From positions 20,547-84,546 of the IMG/VR virus record IMGVR_UViG_3300010412_000003: a DNA stretch of 64,000 nt; one strand, written 5' to 3'. The notes under the pieces were generated by a model. That model was not told the DNA's origin and ran no database searches. It saw nothing but the letters and a program-made list of their open reading frames with translations. Positions 44,371-52,360 of this stretch are shown here, piece after piece. The position numbers and the translations under genes are program-made. Numbering within the stretch: the stretch's first letter is position 1; every line of letters begins with the position of its first letter. This stretch comes from a virus.

Positions 44371-44682
44371 TTACCAAACCAAATACATTAAAACATCACC
44401 TGCTGTTACCGCATAGGTTACACCACCATCAGAAACAGTCAGATCACCACCACTTGCTGTTACAATAGCATCTTCCATTACATTTACGCCTGATCTGTAA
44501 ATCTGAACAAACCATCCAGAAATAGCAGACAGTCCAGTTGCAATAACCATATCGCCATCAGTATCATCCTGTGCAACTGCCGTATAAGTACCCTTAACTC
44601 CCAATTCACTTCCTAAACTTGTAAGTTGAGCCACTTTACACATGCTATTTAGCTTGCTAATTTCACTTGCCGTTAAAGTCAT
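44371..44682 (-). CDS. Small head-module structural protein
   Basis: A 103-residue beta-rich protein (TYTAVAQDDTDGDMVIATGL, SGGDLTVSDGGVTYAVTAGD) with base composition like the other abundant virion genes. It may be a second decoration or a head-fibre protein. GGAGG is upstream. No recognised family. Confidence 0.6.
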   Translation of the reverse strand: MTLTASEISKLNSMCKVAQLTSLGSELGVKGTYTAVAQDDTDGDMVIATGLSAISGWFVQIYRSGVNVMEDAIVTASGGDLTVSDGGVTYAVTAGDVLMYLVW

Positions 44683-44713
44683 AGTTTAAATCCTCCTAAA
44701 ATAAAATAATTTT

Positions 44714-46309
44714 TTAAATATTCCCACCCTTCGAAATATTCCCACCATCTTCCCTAGTTTGACTTCCAGAATCTGTCAATTCAGATGCTGGTTTTCTAGG
44801 TCTTCCAGTCTCACCCTCGGAAACACCAGCAATACCACCCACATTTACCAAGGGAGTCAGTTTGTCAATAAAACCATCAGCTTCACCCATTTCCATTAAT
44901 CTAATCATATCATGATAATTCATTCCAAGTGATGCGCTAATTTTTTGAGGGAGAATGATTCCCTTGTCGGAAAGTCTCATTTGTCTTTCAAACCTTCTAT
45001 CTTTGTTAGTAGAAAATTCTGTTCCTTCAAGAATAAATTTAAATTTATATCTTTTTGTAAGTTTATTTACTTGATATTCAAGAAAATCTTCAAACATTGG
45101 ATAGGCATACTCAACCAAATATTCATCAACATCAATAGATAATTGAGATTCAATTGCATTTGGCTTTTCGGTTGAAAAAATTAAACGACTATTTATTCCA
45201 GAACTTGCTGTGGTTGTTTTTAAATAATCATCATACATATTTCTTTCATCTGATGGAAAGGAAATAGCTTGAACATCTTCTAATGGTGCGGAAGCAACTT
45301 TAATATTTTTATACAAACCTTTGCTTATTAGCCCCAAAAACTTACCCAATAATTCTGGACTAACTGCCACTTGATCTTTTGTAACAGAACCCTTTACATC
45401 CCTTTGCATTAATGGAACTTGACCAAAAAGAATCTTTGTTGCTGAAATAATATTTGAATCTTTTTGTAAATTTCTAATCAATGGTTGTAAAGCCAAGTCT
45501 GGAAATAAAGCACTCAGATATGGAATTCTAGTAATAAGTTCTGGCGATAACTTCCATGCCCAAAATCCATCTACTGGACTTGTGTCAACCCAATTTGCAA
45601 ATTGATTTTCTTTTCTTCCGCTAATATTCAAAGATGGAATATATTCTGAGTTTCCATCAAAATAATTGCTATACATTTCTTTGAAAATTGGTGGATACAT
45701 ATTTATATCAATGCCAGAATTTCTAAACCAATTAAAATCAAAAGAATAAAGCAACCCATAATCCCATCTTCCATCTATTTTGCAATAGCGATTTGGAAGT
45801 TCTTGAATTGTATATCTTTGTCCATCGTCACGAAAGATACCAAAAAAAACTTCTTGCCTTAGAAGTTGGGTCATTATTAGCTTGAACTCTTTTTTATGAT
45901 TGAATTTATCTAAAAAGTCATAAACAACATTTTGATCATTCTTGAATGTTCTTTTTGAAAAATCTTCTTTTTGAGCATTAGTTGGTATAACAACCAAATC
46001 AAAAGAAAGCATTTTAGCTAAATAATGCAACATTCTTTTATATGGCATTGATGTTAATTCAAAATGTTCTGAAAATCCAGCAAGAAATTCTTCGTTGCTT
46101 TTTGGAGTTTTTAATGCGGTTTCAACTTTTTCTACAGTTGCTTCAATTGGATTCAGAGTTATATCTTGCATTCTCTGATTCATAAGAATTGGTGTGAGAA
46201 CTTGCCCCATAATTTGACCAGATGTAATACTGTCTGCAAATTTAAGAACATCCCAAACTTCTTGCTCTGTAAGCTCTTCTTCACTTAATCTTTCATCATT
46301 TTCTGTCAT
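44714..46309 (-). CDS. Portal protein
   Basis: A 531-residue protein immediately downstream of the large terminase. Helical N-terminal wing and stem regions are seen in FADSITSGQIMGQVLTPILM and RMLHYLAKMLSFDLVVI. Also visible are QELPNRYCKIDGRWDYGLL, the crown-preceding stretch and an acidic/polar C-terminal tail. The order terS-terL-portal and the size support the call. It forms the dodecameric DNA channel at the capsid vertex. Confidence 0.78.
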   Translation of the reverse strand: MTENDERLSEEELTEQEVWDVLKFADSITSGQIMGQVLTPILMNQRMQDITLNPIEATVEKVETALKTPKSNEEFLAGFSEHFELTSMPYKRMLHYLAKMLSFDLVVIPTNAQKEDFSKRTFKNDQNVVYDFLDKFNHKKEFKLIMTQLLRQEVFFGIFRDDGQRYTIQELPNRYCKIDGRWDYGLLYSFDFNWFRNSGIDINMYPPIFKEMYSNYFDGNSEYIPSLNISGRKENQFANWVDTSPVDGFWAWKLSPELITRIPYLSALFPDLALQPLIRNLQKDSNIISATKILFGQVPLMQRDVKGSVTKDQVAVSPELLGKFLGLISKGLYKNIKVASAPLEDVQAISFPSDERNMYDDYLKTTTASSGINSRLIFSTEKPNAIESQLSIDVDEYLVEYAYPMFEDFLEYQVNKLTKRYKFKFILEGTEFSTNKDRRFERQMRLSDKGIILPQKISASLGMNYHDMIRLMEMGEADGFIDKLTPLVNVGGIAGVSEGETGRPRKPASELTDSGSQTREDGGNISKGGNI

Positions 46310-46332
46310 TCACTTAACCTCCTTTCCAAAAT

Positions 46333-48066
46333 TTACCAAAGACCTGTCACACTTAACATTTCTTCTTCATCGTTTTCTTCTTCATCTTTTAATAATTCTT
46401 GATCTAACAATGATGCGAAATAATTGGCGTAAGAAACAGCAGTATAACGATCTTTTCTAGCACCAGAAGGTTCAACAAGTTTAATATTTCCACCTGATAA
46501 AACCATTGATAAACTAATACATTCATTGATAAACAATTTTGTTTGAACATATGGATGTAATAAAAATGTTTTCTCAGATAAACCATCTGTTGTTTTAAAA
46601 TATTTATTATTATTTTTTATCAAAAAATCTTGTGCATCTGTTTCATCCACAAGAATTGAAAATAATCTTTTTTGCAACCTATCTCTCATTGAAACAGCAA
46701 TATCATTATTTAACTTAGCACCTGCTGAAATTGGAAAAACATTTGGAACTGCGTTCATTGATAATGTTCTTTCAAACAATTCATCATATGTTGATTTATC
46801 AATAAATGGATGGTACATAACCGTATATGCATCATAAGATAATCCCCTCTCTGCATCTTCTGTAATCACACCCAACTGATCATATAATGAAATTCCATTT
46901 TGAGCCAAGTCTAAAACAAAATAATCTGCATTAAAATCATGATATATCTGTTTAACTCTAAGAGTTTGTACAAGGGTATTTTCACCATTATGCGATTCTA
47001 AATAAACTAACATTCTTTCATAACCCTTGTGTGTTGGTATCAAACGTACACATGCTATAATTGTATTATCGTTTGCCTTACCTGCTCTTGTTGCAACATC
47101 AACACTAACTAACCTTACCTCACCCTCAACCTTTTGAAGATCATATGGATTTTTCTTTGGATTGTAATCAACAGTTCTCTGCGGATAAAATGCAATCTTT
47201 ATTTTTTTTGCAACTTCAAACATTCCCAATTTGAAATAAGCATCAGTTGCTTCTCCATATGGAATATTTTCATACTCCTGTGAGAATGTCAAAGAATCCA
47301 TATCACGTTTTTCACGTTGAATTTGACTTACAGTTTTAATACCATGTTTAATAGCTGTTAGATAGTCTGTTGCAAGAAACCCAACATTTTTACCCTCAAC
47401 CATTGCTTTTATAGTATCCAAAGTTGTCTTATACCACCACAAACTTTTATGGTAAGCAGATGATATAAAAGCTTCCTTTGGTTCTTCTTTTAAATGAGAG
47501 TAAATTGGATTTTTTAAATATGGTGGTTGTCTAACAAATGCAAAAGGTCTAATAACTGCATCCAAAATGTTCTTGTCAATTAGCCTAAATTCTTCATAGA
47601 TGGTAAATGTAGCACGTTTTCCACGACTACTATCACGACTAGCCACAACCACCATTCGACTTCCATTGTGAAACTCGACCTCATATTTATTCAAGTTTGT
47701 TGTAATACTTCTAATTTCTCTTTGAACATTTGGATAGTTGTCATTAAGCTCTTTTACTTTTTCTGAAACTATATTTCCAGCCTGTTCTTTTGTTGAACTA
47801 ACAATTACTATTTTTGAATTTGGATATAATATAGCCCTAGCAACAGCAAACACTGCAATTAACCAAGACTTTCCGACAGCACGACTAGCAATAGCAACCA
47901 TAGCATCAAAAACACCCATTAGGTAAATCCAAATGATTTGATATGGGTAGAGTTTTATTTGTAAATAATGTTCAACAAATCTATGCACATTTCTGCGATA
48001 ATATGTAATCCAATCAATTCTTCTCTCTCTAGTTTTTTGCTCAAATTCCTGAGACTTTCTAGCCAT
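46333..48066 (-). CDS. Terminase large subunit
   Basis: A 577-residue packaging motor. The ATPase has Walker A-like ASRAVGKSWLIAVFA near residue 60 and Walker B TFTIYEEFRLID near 178. The RNase H-like nuclease follows with SVDVATRAGKANDNT near 318 and VLDLAQNGISLYDQ near 386, the acidic residues that bind metal. Its ATG overlaps the small-terminase stop (TAATG). It cuts and translocates DNA into proheads through the portal. Confidence 0.9.
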   Translation of the reverse strand: MARKSQEFEQKTRERRIDWITYYRRNVHRFVEHYLQIKLYPYQIIWIYLMGVFDAMVAIASRAVGKSWLIAVFAVARAILYPNSKIVIVSSTKEQAGNIVSEKVKELNDNYPNVQREIRSITTNLNKYEVEFHNGSRMVVVASRDSSRGKRATFTIYEEFRLIDKNILDAVIRPFAFVRQPPYLKNPIYSHLKEEPKEAFISSAYHKSLWWYKTTLDTIKAMVEGKNVGFLATDYLTAIKHGIKTVSQIQREKRDMDSLTFSQEYENIPYGEATDAYFKLGMFEVAKKIKIAFYPQRTVDYNPKKNPYDLQKVEGEVRLVSVDVATRAGKANDNTIIACVRLIPTHKGYERMLVYLESHNGENTLVQTLRVKQIYHDFNADYFVLDLAQNGISLYDQLGVITEDAERGLSYDAYTVMYHPFIDKSTYDELFERTLSMNAVPNVFPISAGAKLNNDIAVSMRDRLQKRLFSILVDETDAQDFLIKNNNKYFKTTDGLSEKTFLLHPYVQTKLFINECISLSMVLSGGNIKLVEPSGARKDRYTAVSYANYFASLLDQELLKDEEENDEEEMLSVTGLW

Positions 48067-49028
48067 TATTCTTCATCCTCAAAATAATCAACATCTTGAA
48101 GCTGAATATCTCCATCTTCTTGAACATTAAAATCCCTAGAGCCAGTAATAAAGTTTCTGATTGGTCTTACAAAATAATCCTCAAAATATTGACTAAGATT
48201 GTCCATATCCTTGAACAATTCATGCTTATCGTGCCACTCAGCAGGAGTCAACTCTTCTATATCTTTTATCCATAAACCAAATGCCTCTGTGCTTTTATTG
48301 GCATTTGCTGTATTTGCAATATTTGGAGATATTGCCAAGCTTTTCATAATTTCCTGTAATGCTTTTACGTGAGAAGCAGTTGCCTTATTTTGCTGTCTTG
48401 CTTTTTGAATATCCAACAGCACAAAACAAACTTCCTTTAAAAGAACTAATTCGGAATATGTATCACTTTTATGTGTTTTTTTGAAATTTGCAAGTTCTGA
48501 TTCCAAAAATTGGTAATCTGTTGGGTCAAGACCTGCCCCCCAAAATTCAACTAAATCATAATGTTCTTCACCAACCTCTGGCTGTATTGCATCATAAACA
48601 TCTGGACTTGGTTCTTCAAAATATGTTGGCTGTGATGGGTTTAACCTTGCAAAAACACCAACTTTGCTTTTGTAAAATCCAAATGCATTATCAATATCTT
48701 CTCCACCTTTACGCCTATTTTCAATCCATGTCCTAGTTGCATCAATTGCAGAATCCATATATGCAACATTAAAAATTCTACAAGTTTTTAAAATGGAAGT
48801 TTCCAAATTTGGTTCAACATTGTAAACACTCATAAAGACTTCTGAAATACATGGTTTGCAAACACTCATATATCCATTTTTGTCAAGAACTTGATCTGTT
48901 GCTTCATAAAAAAGTCTAGGTGGTAATTCTTGTTGGCATCTTCTGCAATAGATGTGATCTAAAATCTTCCCATCAGGAGTCTTGAATATTTTGGTGCTAG
49001 GTCTACCTGCACCTTTTTTATTTGCCAT
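48066..49028 (-). CDS. Terminase small subunit-like protein with N-terminal zinc ribbon
   Basis: A 320-residue protein directly upstream of and overlapping the large terminase. Residues ~27-63 contain two cysteine pairs (IYCRRCQQELPPRLFY and SVCKPCISEV) that probably bind zinc and DNA. The C-terminal half is helical and acidic. Position, size and a DNA-binding-like N-terminus support a packaging-initiation role. GTGGAGGTTTT precedes the ATG, just downstream of a terminator. Confidence 0.68.
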   Translation of the reverse strand: MANKKGAGRPSTKIFKTPDGKILDHIYCRRCQQELPPRLFYEATDQVLDKNGYMSVCKPCISEVFMSVYNVEPNLETSILKTCRIFNVAYMDSAIDATRTWIENRRKGGEDIDNAFGFYKSKVGVFARLNPSQPTYFEEPSPDVYDAIQPEVGEEHYDLVEFWGAGLDPTDYQFLESELANFKKTHKSDTYSELVLLKEVCFVLLDIQKARQQNKATASHVKALQEIMKSLAISPNIANTANANKSTEAFGLWIKDIEELTPAEWHDKHELFKDMDNLSQYFEDYFVRPIRNFITGSRDFNVQEDGDIQLQDVDYFEDEE

Positions 49029-49046
49029 GTAAAACCTCCACGAATC

Positions 49047-49074
49047 AAAAAAGACTATGAACCCATAGTCTTTT
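49047..49074 (-). terminator. Rho-independent terminator between guaC and terS
   Basis: AAAAGACTATG (49049-49059) pairs with 49064-49074 around a 4-base loop. On the minus strand the stem ends in a run of Ts through 49047. It ends the GMP reductase transcript just before the packaging genes. Confidence 0.85.
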
Positions 49075-49121
49075 AAAATACATTGTTTTTAATATTTAAT
49101 ACAAGTTTAATATAATTGTTA

Positions 49122-50147
49122 TTACCATTTTAATTTTGAATGATCAATAGAGTTTCTACCGACTTCAATAAATTCAGCATTCGCTGAATATTCTAATAAA
49201 TTTGTAGCATTGACATATGTCATTGACGATCTTAGGCTTGATGAAATATCATTGATCATATCAACAAGATTAATCAACTTTTCTTCCTGTCTCGAAATTC
49301 CTTCAACTGATCTATGAGAACCACCCTTATTTCTTTTTTGGTTTTCCAAACTTGCCATCCCATAAATAGTCCCATCATGACCAGATTCAATAACCCTTCC
49401 AAACCATCCACCAATCATCACAAAATCAGCACCACCAGCCAATGCCTTACAAACATCACCAGCATTTCTAATTCCACCATCAGCAACGATTCCAGTATTA
49501 TAAAAAGCACAGTTCATTACTGCTGATAATTGAGGAAACCCAACACCAGTTTTGTTTCTTGTTGTGCAAAGAGAACCAGAACCAATACCAACCCTAAAAA
49601 GACCAGCACCATGAGATTCTAATCTATTTACACCATCTGGTGTTACAACATTTCCAGACATAATAATTACACTCTGATTTAAAAGAGCATAATAAATTTT
49701 GTTGATTCTATTATGAAGATCACTCAAATATCCATTTGCAACATCAACACAAACAACTACAATATTTTTATAAGTTTCAACAAGTCTTAAAATGTCACTT
49801 GGTTGTAAACCATTCATACCAACAGAAATTCCAAATGGAACACCAAACATATCAATTTTTTTAATCTCAGATTCATATCTTTCAAAATCAAAATTTCCTC
49901 TTTCATCTGAAAAGAAACGATGCAAAATTCCCAAACCACCTAATTTACCCAACCCAATAATAAGCTCAGATTCTACAATCCCTGCCATTGGGGATGCAAT
50001 AATTGGTATTTCAAGTGTAACATGATCTCCATTTTGAAGAACAATATCTCTTGAAATATTTGTTTCCATCCTAGAATTTACTTGAGAATATTTTGGGATG
50101 ATCATTAGATCATCATATTCGTAACCACGAATAATTTTGTTTTCCAT
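49122..50147 (-). CDS. guaC: GMP reductase (IMPDH/GMPR family)
   Basis: A 341-residue (beta/alpha)8 enzyme. The catalytic loop FRVGIGSGSLCTTRNKTGVG carries the nucleophile Cys194 and the Thr-Thr. KTGVGFPQLSAVMNCA is the GMPR rather than the IMPDH version of the loop. VADGGIRNAGDVCKALAGGA and DFVMIGGWFGRV form the phosphate site. YGMASLENQKRNKGG followed by a RSVEG flap is GMPR-like, and no CBS domains are inserted. It reduces GMP to IMP with NADPH. The gene and its small upstream partner lie between two terminators. Confidence 0.88.
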   Translation of the reverse strand: MENKIIRGYEYDDLMIIPKYSQVNSRMETNISRDIVLQNGDHVTLEIPIIASPMAGIVESELIIGLGKLGGLGILHRFFSDERGNFDFERYESEIKKIDMFGVPFGISVGMNGLQPSDILRLVETYKNIVVVCVDVANGYLSDLHNRINKIYYALLNQSVIIMSGNVVTPDGVNRLESHGAGLFRVGIGSGSLCTTRNKTGVGFPQLSAVMNCAFYNTGIVADGGIRNAGDVCKALAGGADFVMIGGWFGRVIESGHDGTIYGMASLENQKRNKGGSHRSVEGISRQEEKLINLVDMINDISSSLRSSMTYVNATNLLEYSANAEFIEVGRNSIDHSKLKW

Positions 50148-50420
50148 TTACCAGCCTTTCCAATTAGCCTCTGTATTTGCACCACGATATGATTTTCTAG
50201 GTTTTCTGTCAGAATCTAGTGCTTTATAATATTGTCTTCTTGATTTACTTAATCTCTTTTTATAATATTTTCCACGATCTGCCCATGTTGAGCCATAACT
50301 TCCACCAAACAATTTCCAAGTAAATCTCTTGGTTGTATAACCCATTGGATAACCATTATCTTCTGGAACAATAGGTTTCAGAACTTTTTCGATACCATGC
50401 TTTTCATTTTGCTTGTTCAT
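50148..50420 (-). CDS. Hypothetical small basic protein
   Basis: A 90-residue very basic protein rich in Lys, Arg, Tyr and Gly (YYKKRLSKSRRQYYKALDSD, RKPRKSYRGANTE), consistent with nucleic-acid binding. AGGAGG precedes the ATG, and its stop is adjacent to the guaC start. No family is recognised. Confidence 0.6.
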   Translation of the reverse strand: MNKQNEKHGIEKVLKPIVPEDNGYPMGYTTKRFTWKLFGGSYGSTWADRGKYYKKRLSKSRRQYYKALDSDRKPRKSYRGANTEANWKGW

Positions 50421-50453
50421 AAAACCTCCTATAAAATGAAAGTTTTATCTAAA

Positions 50454-50481
50454 AATGTAATGGGGTGATTTCTCACCCCAT
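50454..50481 (-). terminator. Terminator at the end of the tRNA/ncRNA array
   Basis: ATGGGGTGA (50460-50468) pairs with TCACCCCAT (50473-50481) around a loop that reads GAAA on the minus strand. TACATTTTT follows. It is the first terminator after the promoter at 51920-51948 and so defines the 3' end of the tRNA/ncRNA transcript. Confidence 0.8.
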
Positions 50482-50494
50482 CCTTATTTTTCGT

Positions 50495-51111
50495 GCTGAT
50501 ATAGCTAATAATAAAATAAAATCAAAGATCAAATTCTATATCAGCATAAAATGGGTTATAGCTACACATATTGCTCCCCATCAAAACAACATGCTTTACC
50601 AGCAGTTCCTATAGTGGAAATCCTTCTTAGGTAATTAGCAAGCTAGGAAACTTGCCTGTCCACACCTGCCTACGCTAGAGCTTCCAACAAGACTCGAACT
50701 TGCAACATACAGTTTGGAAAACTGTCGTTCTACCAAATTGAACTACAGAAGCTGATGGGGAGTTTAGTCTCTCCTAACATCCCCTTAGTCACACCACTTT
50801 CAGAATTTTCCTAGGCTGGTGTAGGTGTCACACAAACAAAAACTCAACCCCTGTAGCACTCTTCTCCAATGGTGGGCAAATCCATCAGTGAGTCTTCGTT
50901 TCTGGTTTTATCATCCATCACAAGCCCTTAATGACGACAACCCTGCCAGTATAACGCTACAGTCACCACAATAGCCTTCCCAAGCTACCTCAAACAAAAA
51001 ACCATATAACAAGTGGGGATTCCAACCCCATGCAATCTTACTGTGGATAACCACTCATTCAGATTATGTTATTATCTTTCACGATAGTTCGCACCTATCT
51101 GCTTGTTATAT
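50495..51111 (-). ncRNA. Large structured non-coding RNA region (candidate GOLLD/ROOL-type RNA), with embedded tRNA-Gly
   Basis: About 620 bases contain no credible coding region and look richer in G+C than nearby genes. Several long perfect helices are present. A 10-bp helix pairs 51004-51013 with 51102-51111, and directly abuts a TGGGG/CCCCA hairpin at 51014-51030. Other elements are a GTGG/CCAC hairpin at 51043-51054, a 7-bp helix pairing 50851-50857 with 50956-50962, and a 10-bp helix pairing 50495-50504 with 50536-50545. The known giant RNAs GOLLD and ROOL occur next to phage tRNA genes, which is the reason for the suggestion; I cannot confirm family membership. The boundaries are approximate. 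Confidence 0.5.
50679..50752 (-). tRNA. tRNA-Gly (anticodon UCC)
   Basis: A complete cloverleaf. The acceptor stem GCTTCTG/TGGAAGC has two G-U pairs. The D-arm is GTTC/GAAC with GG in the loop. The anticodon stem ACAGT/ACTGT encloses TTTCCAA, anticodon TCC. The T-arm is GCAAG-TTCGAGT-CTTGT. The discriminator is U, as usual for Gly, and CCA is not encoded. Confidence 0.9.
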
Positions 51112-51115
51112 TTAG

Positions 51116-51183
51116 CAGAGAGTGAAGGCATCGAACCTCCGTTAAGTGTTTTGGAGACACTTTTCTTGCCAAAAGAACCCTCT
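51116..51183 (-). tRNA. tRNA-Trp (anticodon CCA) with reduced D-arm
   Basis: The acceptor stem AGAGGGT/ACTCTCT has one G-U pair. The anticodon stem AGTGT/ACACT encloses CTCCAAA, anticodon CCA. The T-arm is GGAGG-TTCGATG-CCTTC. The discriminator is G, as expected for Trp. Only about 15 bases separate acceptor and anticodon stems, so the D-arm is shrunk to TCTT/AAGA around a 5-base loop. CCA is not encoded. Function may be altered by the small D-arm. Confidence 0.8.
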
Positions 51184-51404
51184 GTATTGTGTGGTTGTTT
51201 TTGATTTTGATCATCACAGGGTTTAGCTGATTAGATCATACCAGCATCCCTACCACACGAATCCGCTGGTTATTCTATAACTTTTTGGCTGGTAGTTGCA
51301 TAGCATCATTCCAGCCGACAAACATATAAAAACTATAACCATGTTTCGCTTGTCCGTTTACGGCTGTGTACACTTGCGCCTTGAAACATGAAAACATCTG
51401 CAAG
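51184..51404 (-). other. Structured spacer between tRNA-Trp and tRNA-Asn (tRNA-sized non-tRNA elements)
   Basis: No credible gene is present. A 70-base element is closed by a 7-bp stem (51189-51195 with 51252-51258) but lacks a T-loop. A 73-base element is closed by GGTTAT/ATAACC (51268-51273, 51335-51340), with an inner GGCTGG/CCAGCC stem. A third is closed by CATGTTTC/GAAACATG (51340-51347, 51383-51390). They could be decayed tRNAs or further domains of the large RNA. Confidence 0.45.
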
Positions 51405-51477
51405 CTGGCAAACTTGGATTCGAACCAAGAACCAATCGGTTAACAGCCGACTACTCTACCTGTTGAGCTACATGCCA
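51405..51477 (-). tRNA. tRNA-Asn (anticodon GUU)
   Basis: A complete cloverleaf. The acceptor TGGCATG/TTTGCCA has one T-T mismatch. The D-arm is GCTC/GAGT. The anticodon stem GTCGG/CCGAT encloses CTGTTAA, anticodon GTT. The T-arm is CTTGG-TTCGAAT-CCAAG. The discriminator is G. CCA is not encoded. A further perfect 9-bp stem (51481-51489 with 51513-51521) lies just upstream. Confidence 0.92.
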
Positions 51478-51693
51478 GTGTTGGTTGAAGGACTATTAAA
51501 TTCCCTTACGAATTCAACCAATCCGTTTTTTCTGCCGTTGCAACCAGAAGAGACAAAGTTGTACCACTCGCACTTGTCAAACGAGTACATGAAATGAGCA
51601 TATCATGTGGATGTAGCAGGACATTCTTTTTTTTACAAAGGGTACGATTATCTGCTCTTTTTGTATGTTCGACCAATCCCACACAAGTCCCTG

Positions 51694-51768
51694 TCGGAAA
51701 AGCTGGATTCGAACCAGCGACCTCTGCGCCCCAAACGCATTGCTCTAACCTGACTGAGCTACATTCCG
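51694..51768 (-). tRNA. tRNA-Pro (anticodon UGG)
   Basis: A complete cloverleaf. The acceptor CGGAATG/TTTTCCG has one T-T mismatch. The D-arm is GCTC/GAGC. The anticodon loop TTTGGGG reads anticodon TGG. The T-arm is GCTGG-TTCGAAT-CCAGC. The discriminator is A. CCA is not encoded. It lies 5 bases from the aberrant tRNA upstream. Confidence 0.92.
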
Positions 51769-51773
51769 ATTTT

Positions 51774-51845
51774 TCAAGACGAATGGATTCGAACCATTGC
51801 CACTACCTAAAAGGAATTGTGCTTGACCTCCTACACCACATCTTG
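51774..51845 (-). tRNA. Aberrant tRNA (isotype unresolved; possible pseudo-tRNA)
   Basis: The acceptor stem CAAGATG/CGTCTTG and the T-arm AATGG-TTCGAAT-CCATT are good, and a D-arm GTGT/GCAC is possible. The segment between D-arm and T-arm is about three bases short. It gives no well-paired anticodon stem: the best loop, CTTTTAG, would read UUU (Lys) but its stem has mismatches. It is the first RNA after the promoter at 51920-51948. Confidence 0.5.
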
Positions 51846-51919
51846 AAAGTGAGGGGACTACCCCTCAATTGTAAGTTGAATTTGAGTTCTTTTCAAAAAC
51901 CATGTTTTCAACTATGAAT

Positions 51920-51948
51920 AGTTTATCATTAATTTTCTTTTTTGTCAA
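51920..51948 (-). promoter_or_regulatory. Sigma70-type promoter for the tRNA/ncRNA array
   Basis: On the minus strand TTGACA (51943-51948), 17 bases ending TTAATGA, then TAAACT (51920-51925). The CCC before TTGACA and the TTAATG at the end of the spacer are shared with the promoter at 54273-54301. Transcription would start about 70 bases before the first tRNA. Confidence 0.7.
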
Positions 51949-52345
51949 GGGTCAATTTCTCTGAAAGTCTCTGTCTTGTTTCAGTCAAGTCTTTTAATCT
52001 GTCACTTGCCTGTTGCAAGGTTGAAATTGCATGTGAAATTTCCCTATCAACTTCTTCTAATGTTTCCATCTTATGAGTGTACTTTCCTGCTGGAAAGCTA
52101 TAAATAAACCTGTGTTTAGACCTATCTACTAAGATAAACTCAACCTGACTATCACCATCACAATCTGGAATAAACTTTTTTCTCAAAAGTCTGTAAACCA
52201 AATCATTTGTTTCAATCCAAATTTCCTTTGGTATATTACTCCATGAATCTCCATTGCCAAATCTTTCTGCAAGAAACCTTCTGATTTCAGAAAGAAACCT
52301 TTCCACTTCATCAACCCATTTTTCTTGCTCGGTTAGTTCTGTCAT
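51929..52345 (-). CDS. Hypothetical protein
   Basis: A 138-residue charged protein. The first half has Trp/Arg-rich helices (VERFLSEIRRFLAERFGNGD), the middle is beta (SQVEFILVDRSKHRFIYSFP), and the end is a coiled coil (ISTLQQASDRLKDLTETRQR). Its 3' end overlaps the tRNA-array promoter. GAGG is upstream. Not recognised. Confidence 0.6.
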   Translation of the reverse strand: MTELTEQEKWVDEVERFLSEIRRFLAERFGNGDSWSNIPKEIWIETNDLVYRLLRKKFIPDCDGDSQVEFILVDRSKHRFIYSFPAGKYTHKMETLEEVDREISHAISTLQQASDRLKDLTETRQRLSEKLTLDKKEN

Positions 52346-52360
52346 AAAATACCTCTTTTA

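Noticed and set aside
51014-51111. A further tRNA suggested by the T-arm-like hairpin at 51014-51030
   Set aside because: The hairpin directly abuts a perfect 10-bp helix and no acceptor or anticodon arm fits. The loop is TTGGAAT instead of TTCGAAT, so it is better explained as part of a larger structured RNA.
51388-51917. Two plus-strand open frames across the tRNA cluster, one containing an AGFEPATS-like peptide
   Set aside because: They are antisense to tRNA genes. The GFEPATS-type peptide is a well-known artefact of translating tRNA T-arms backwards, and the region has clear RNA genes on the other strand.
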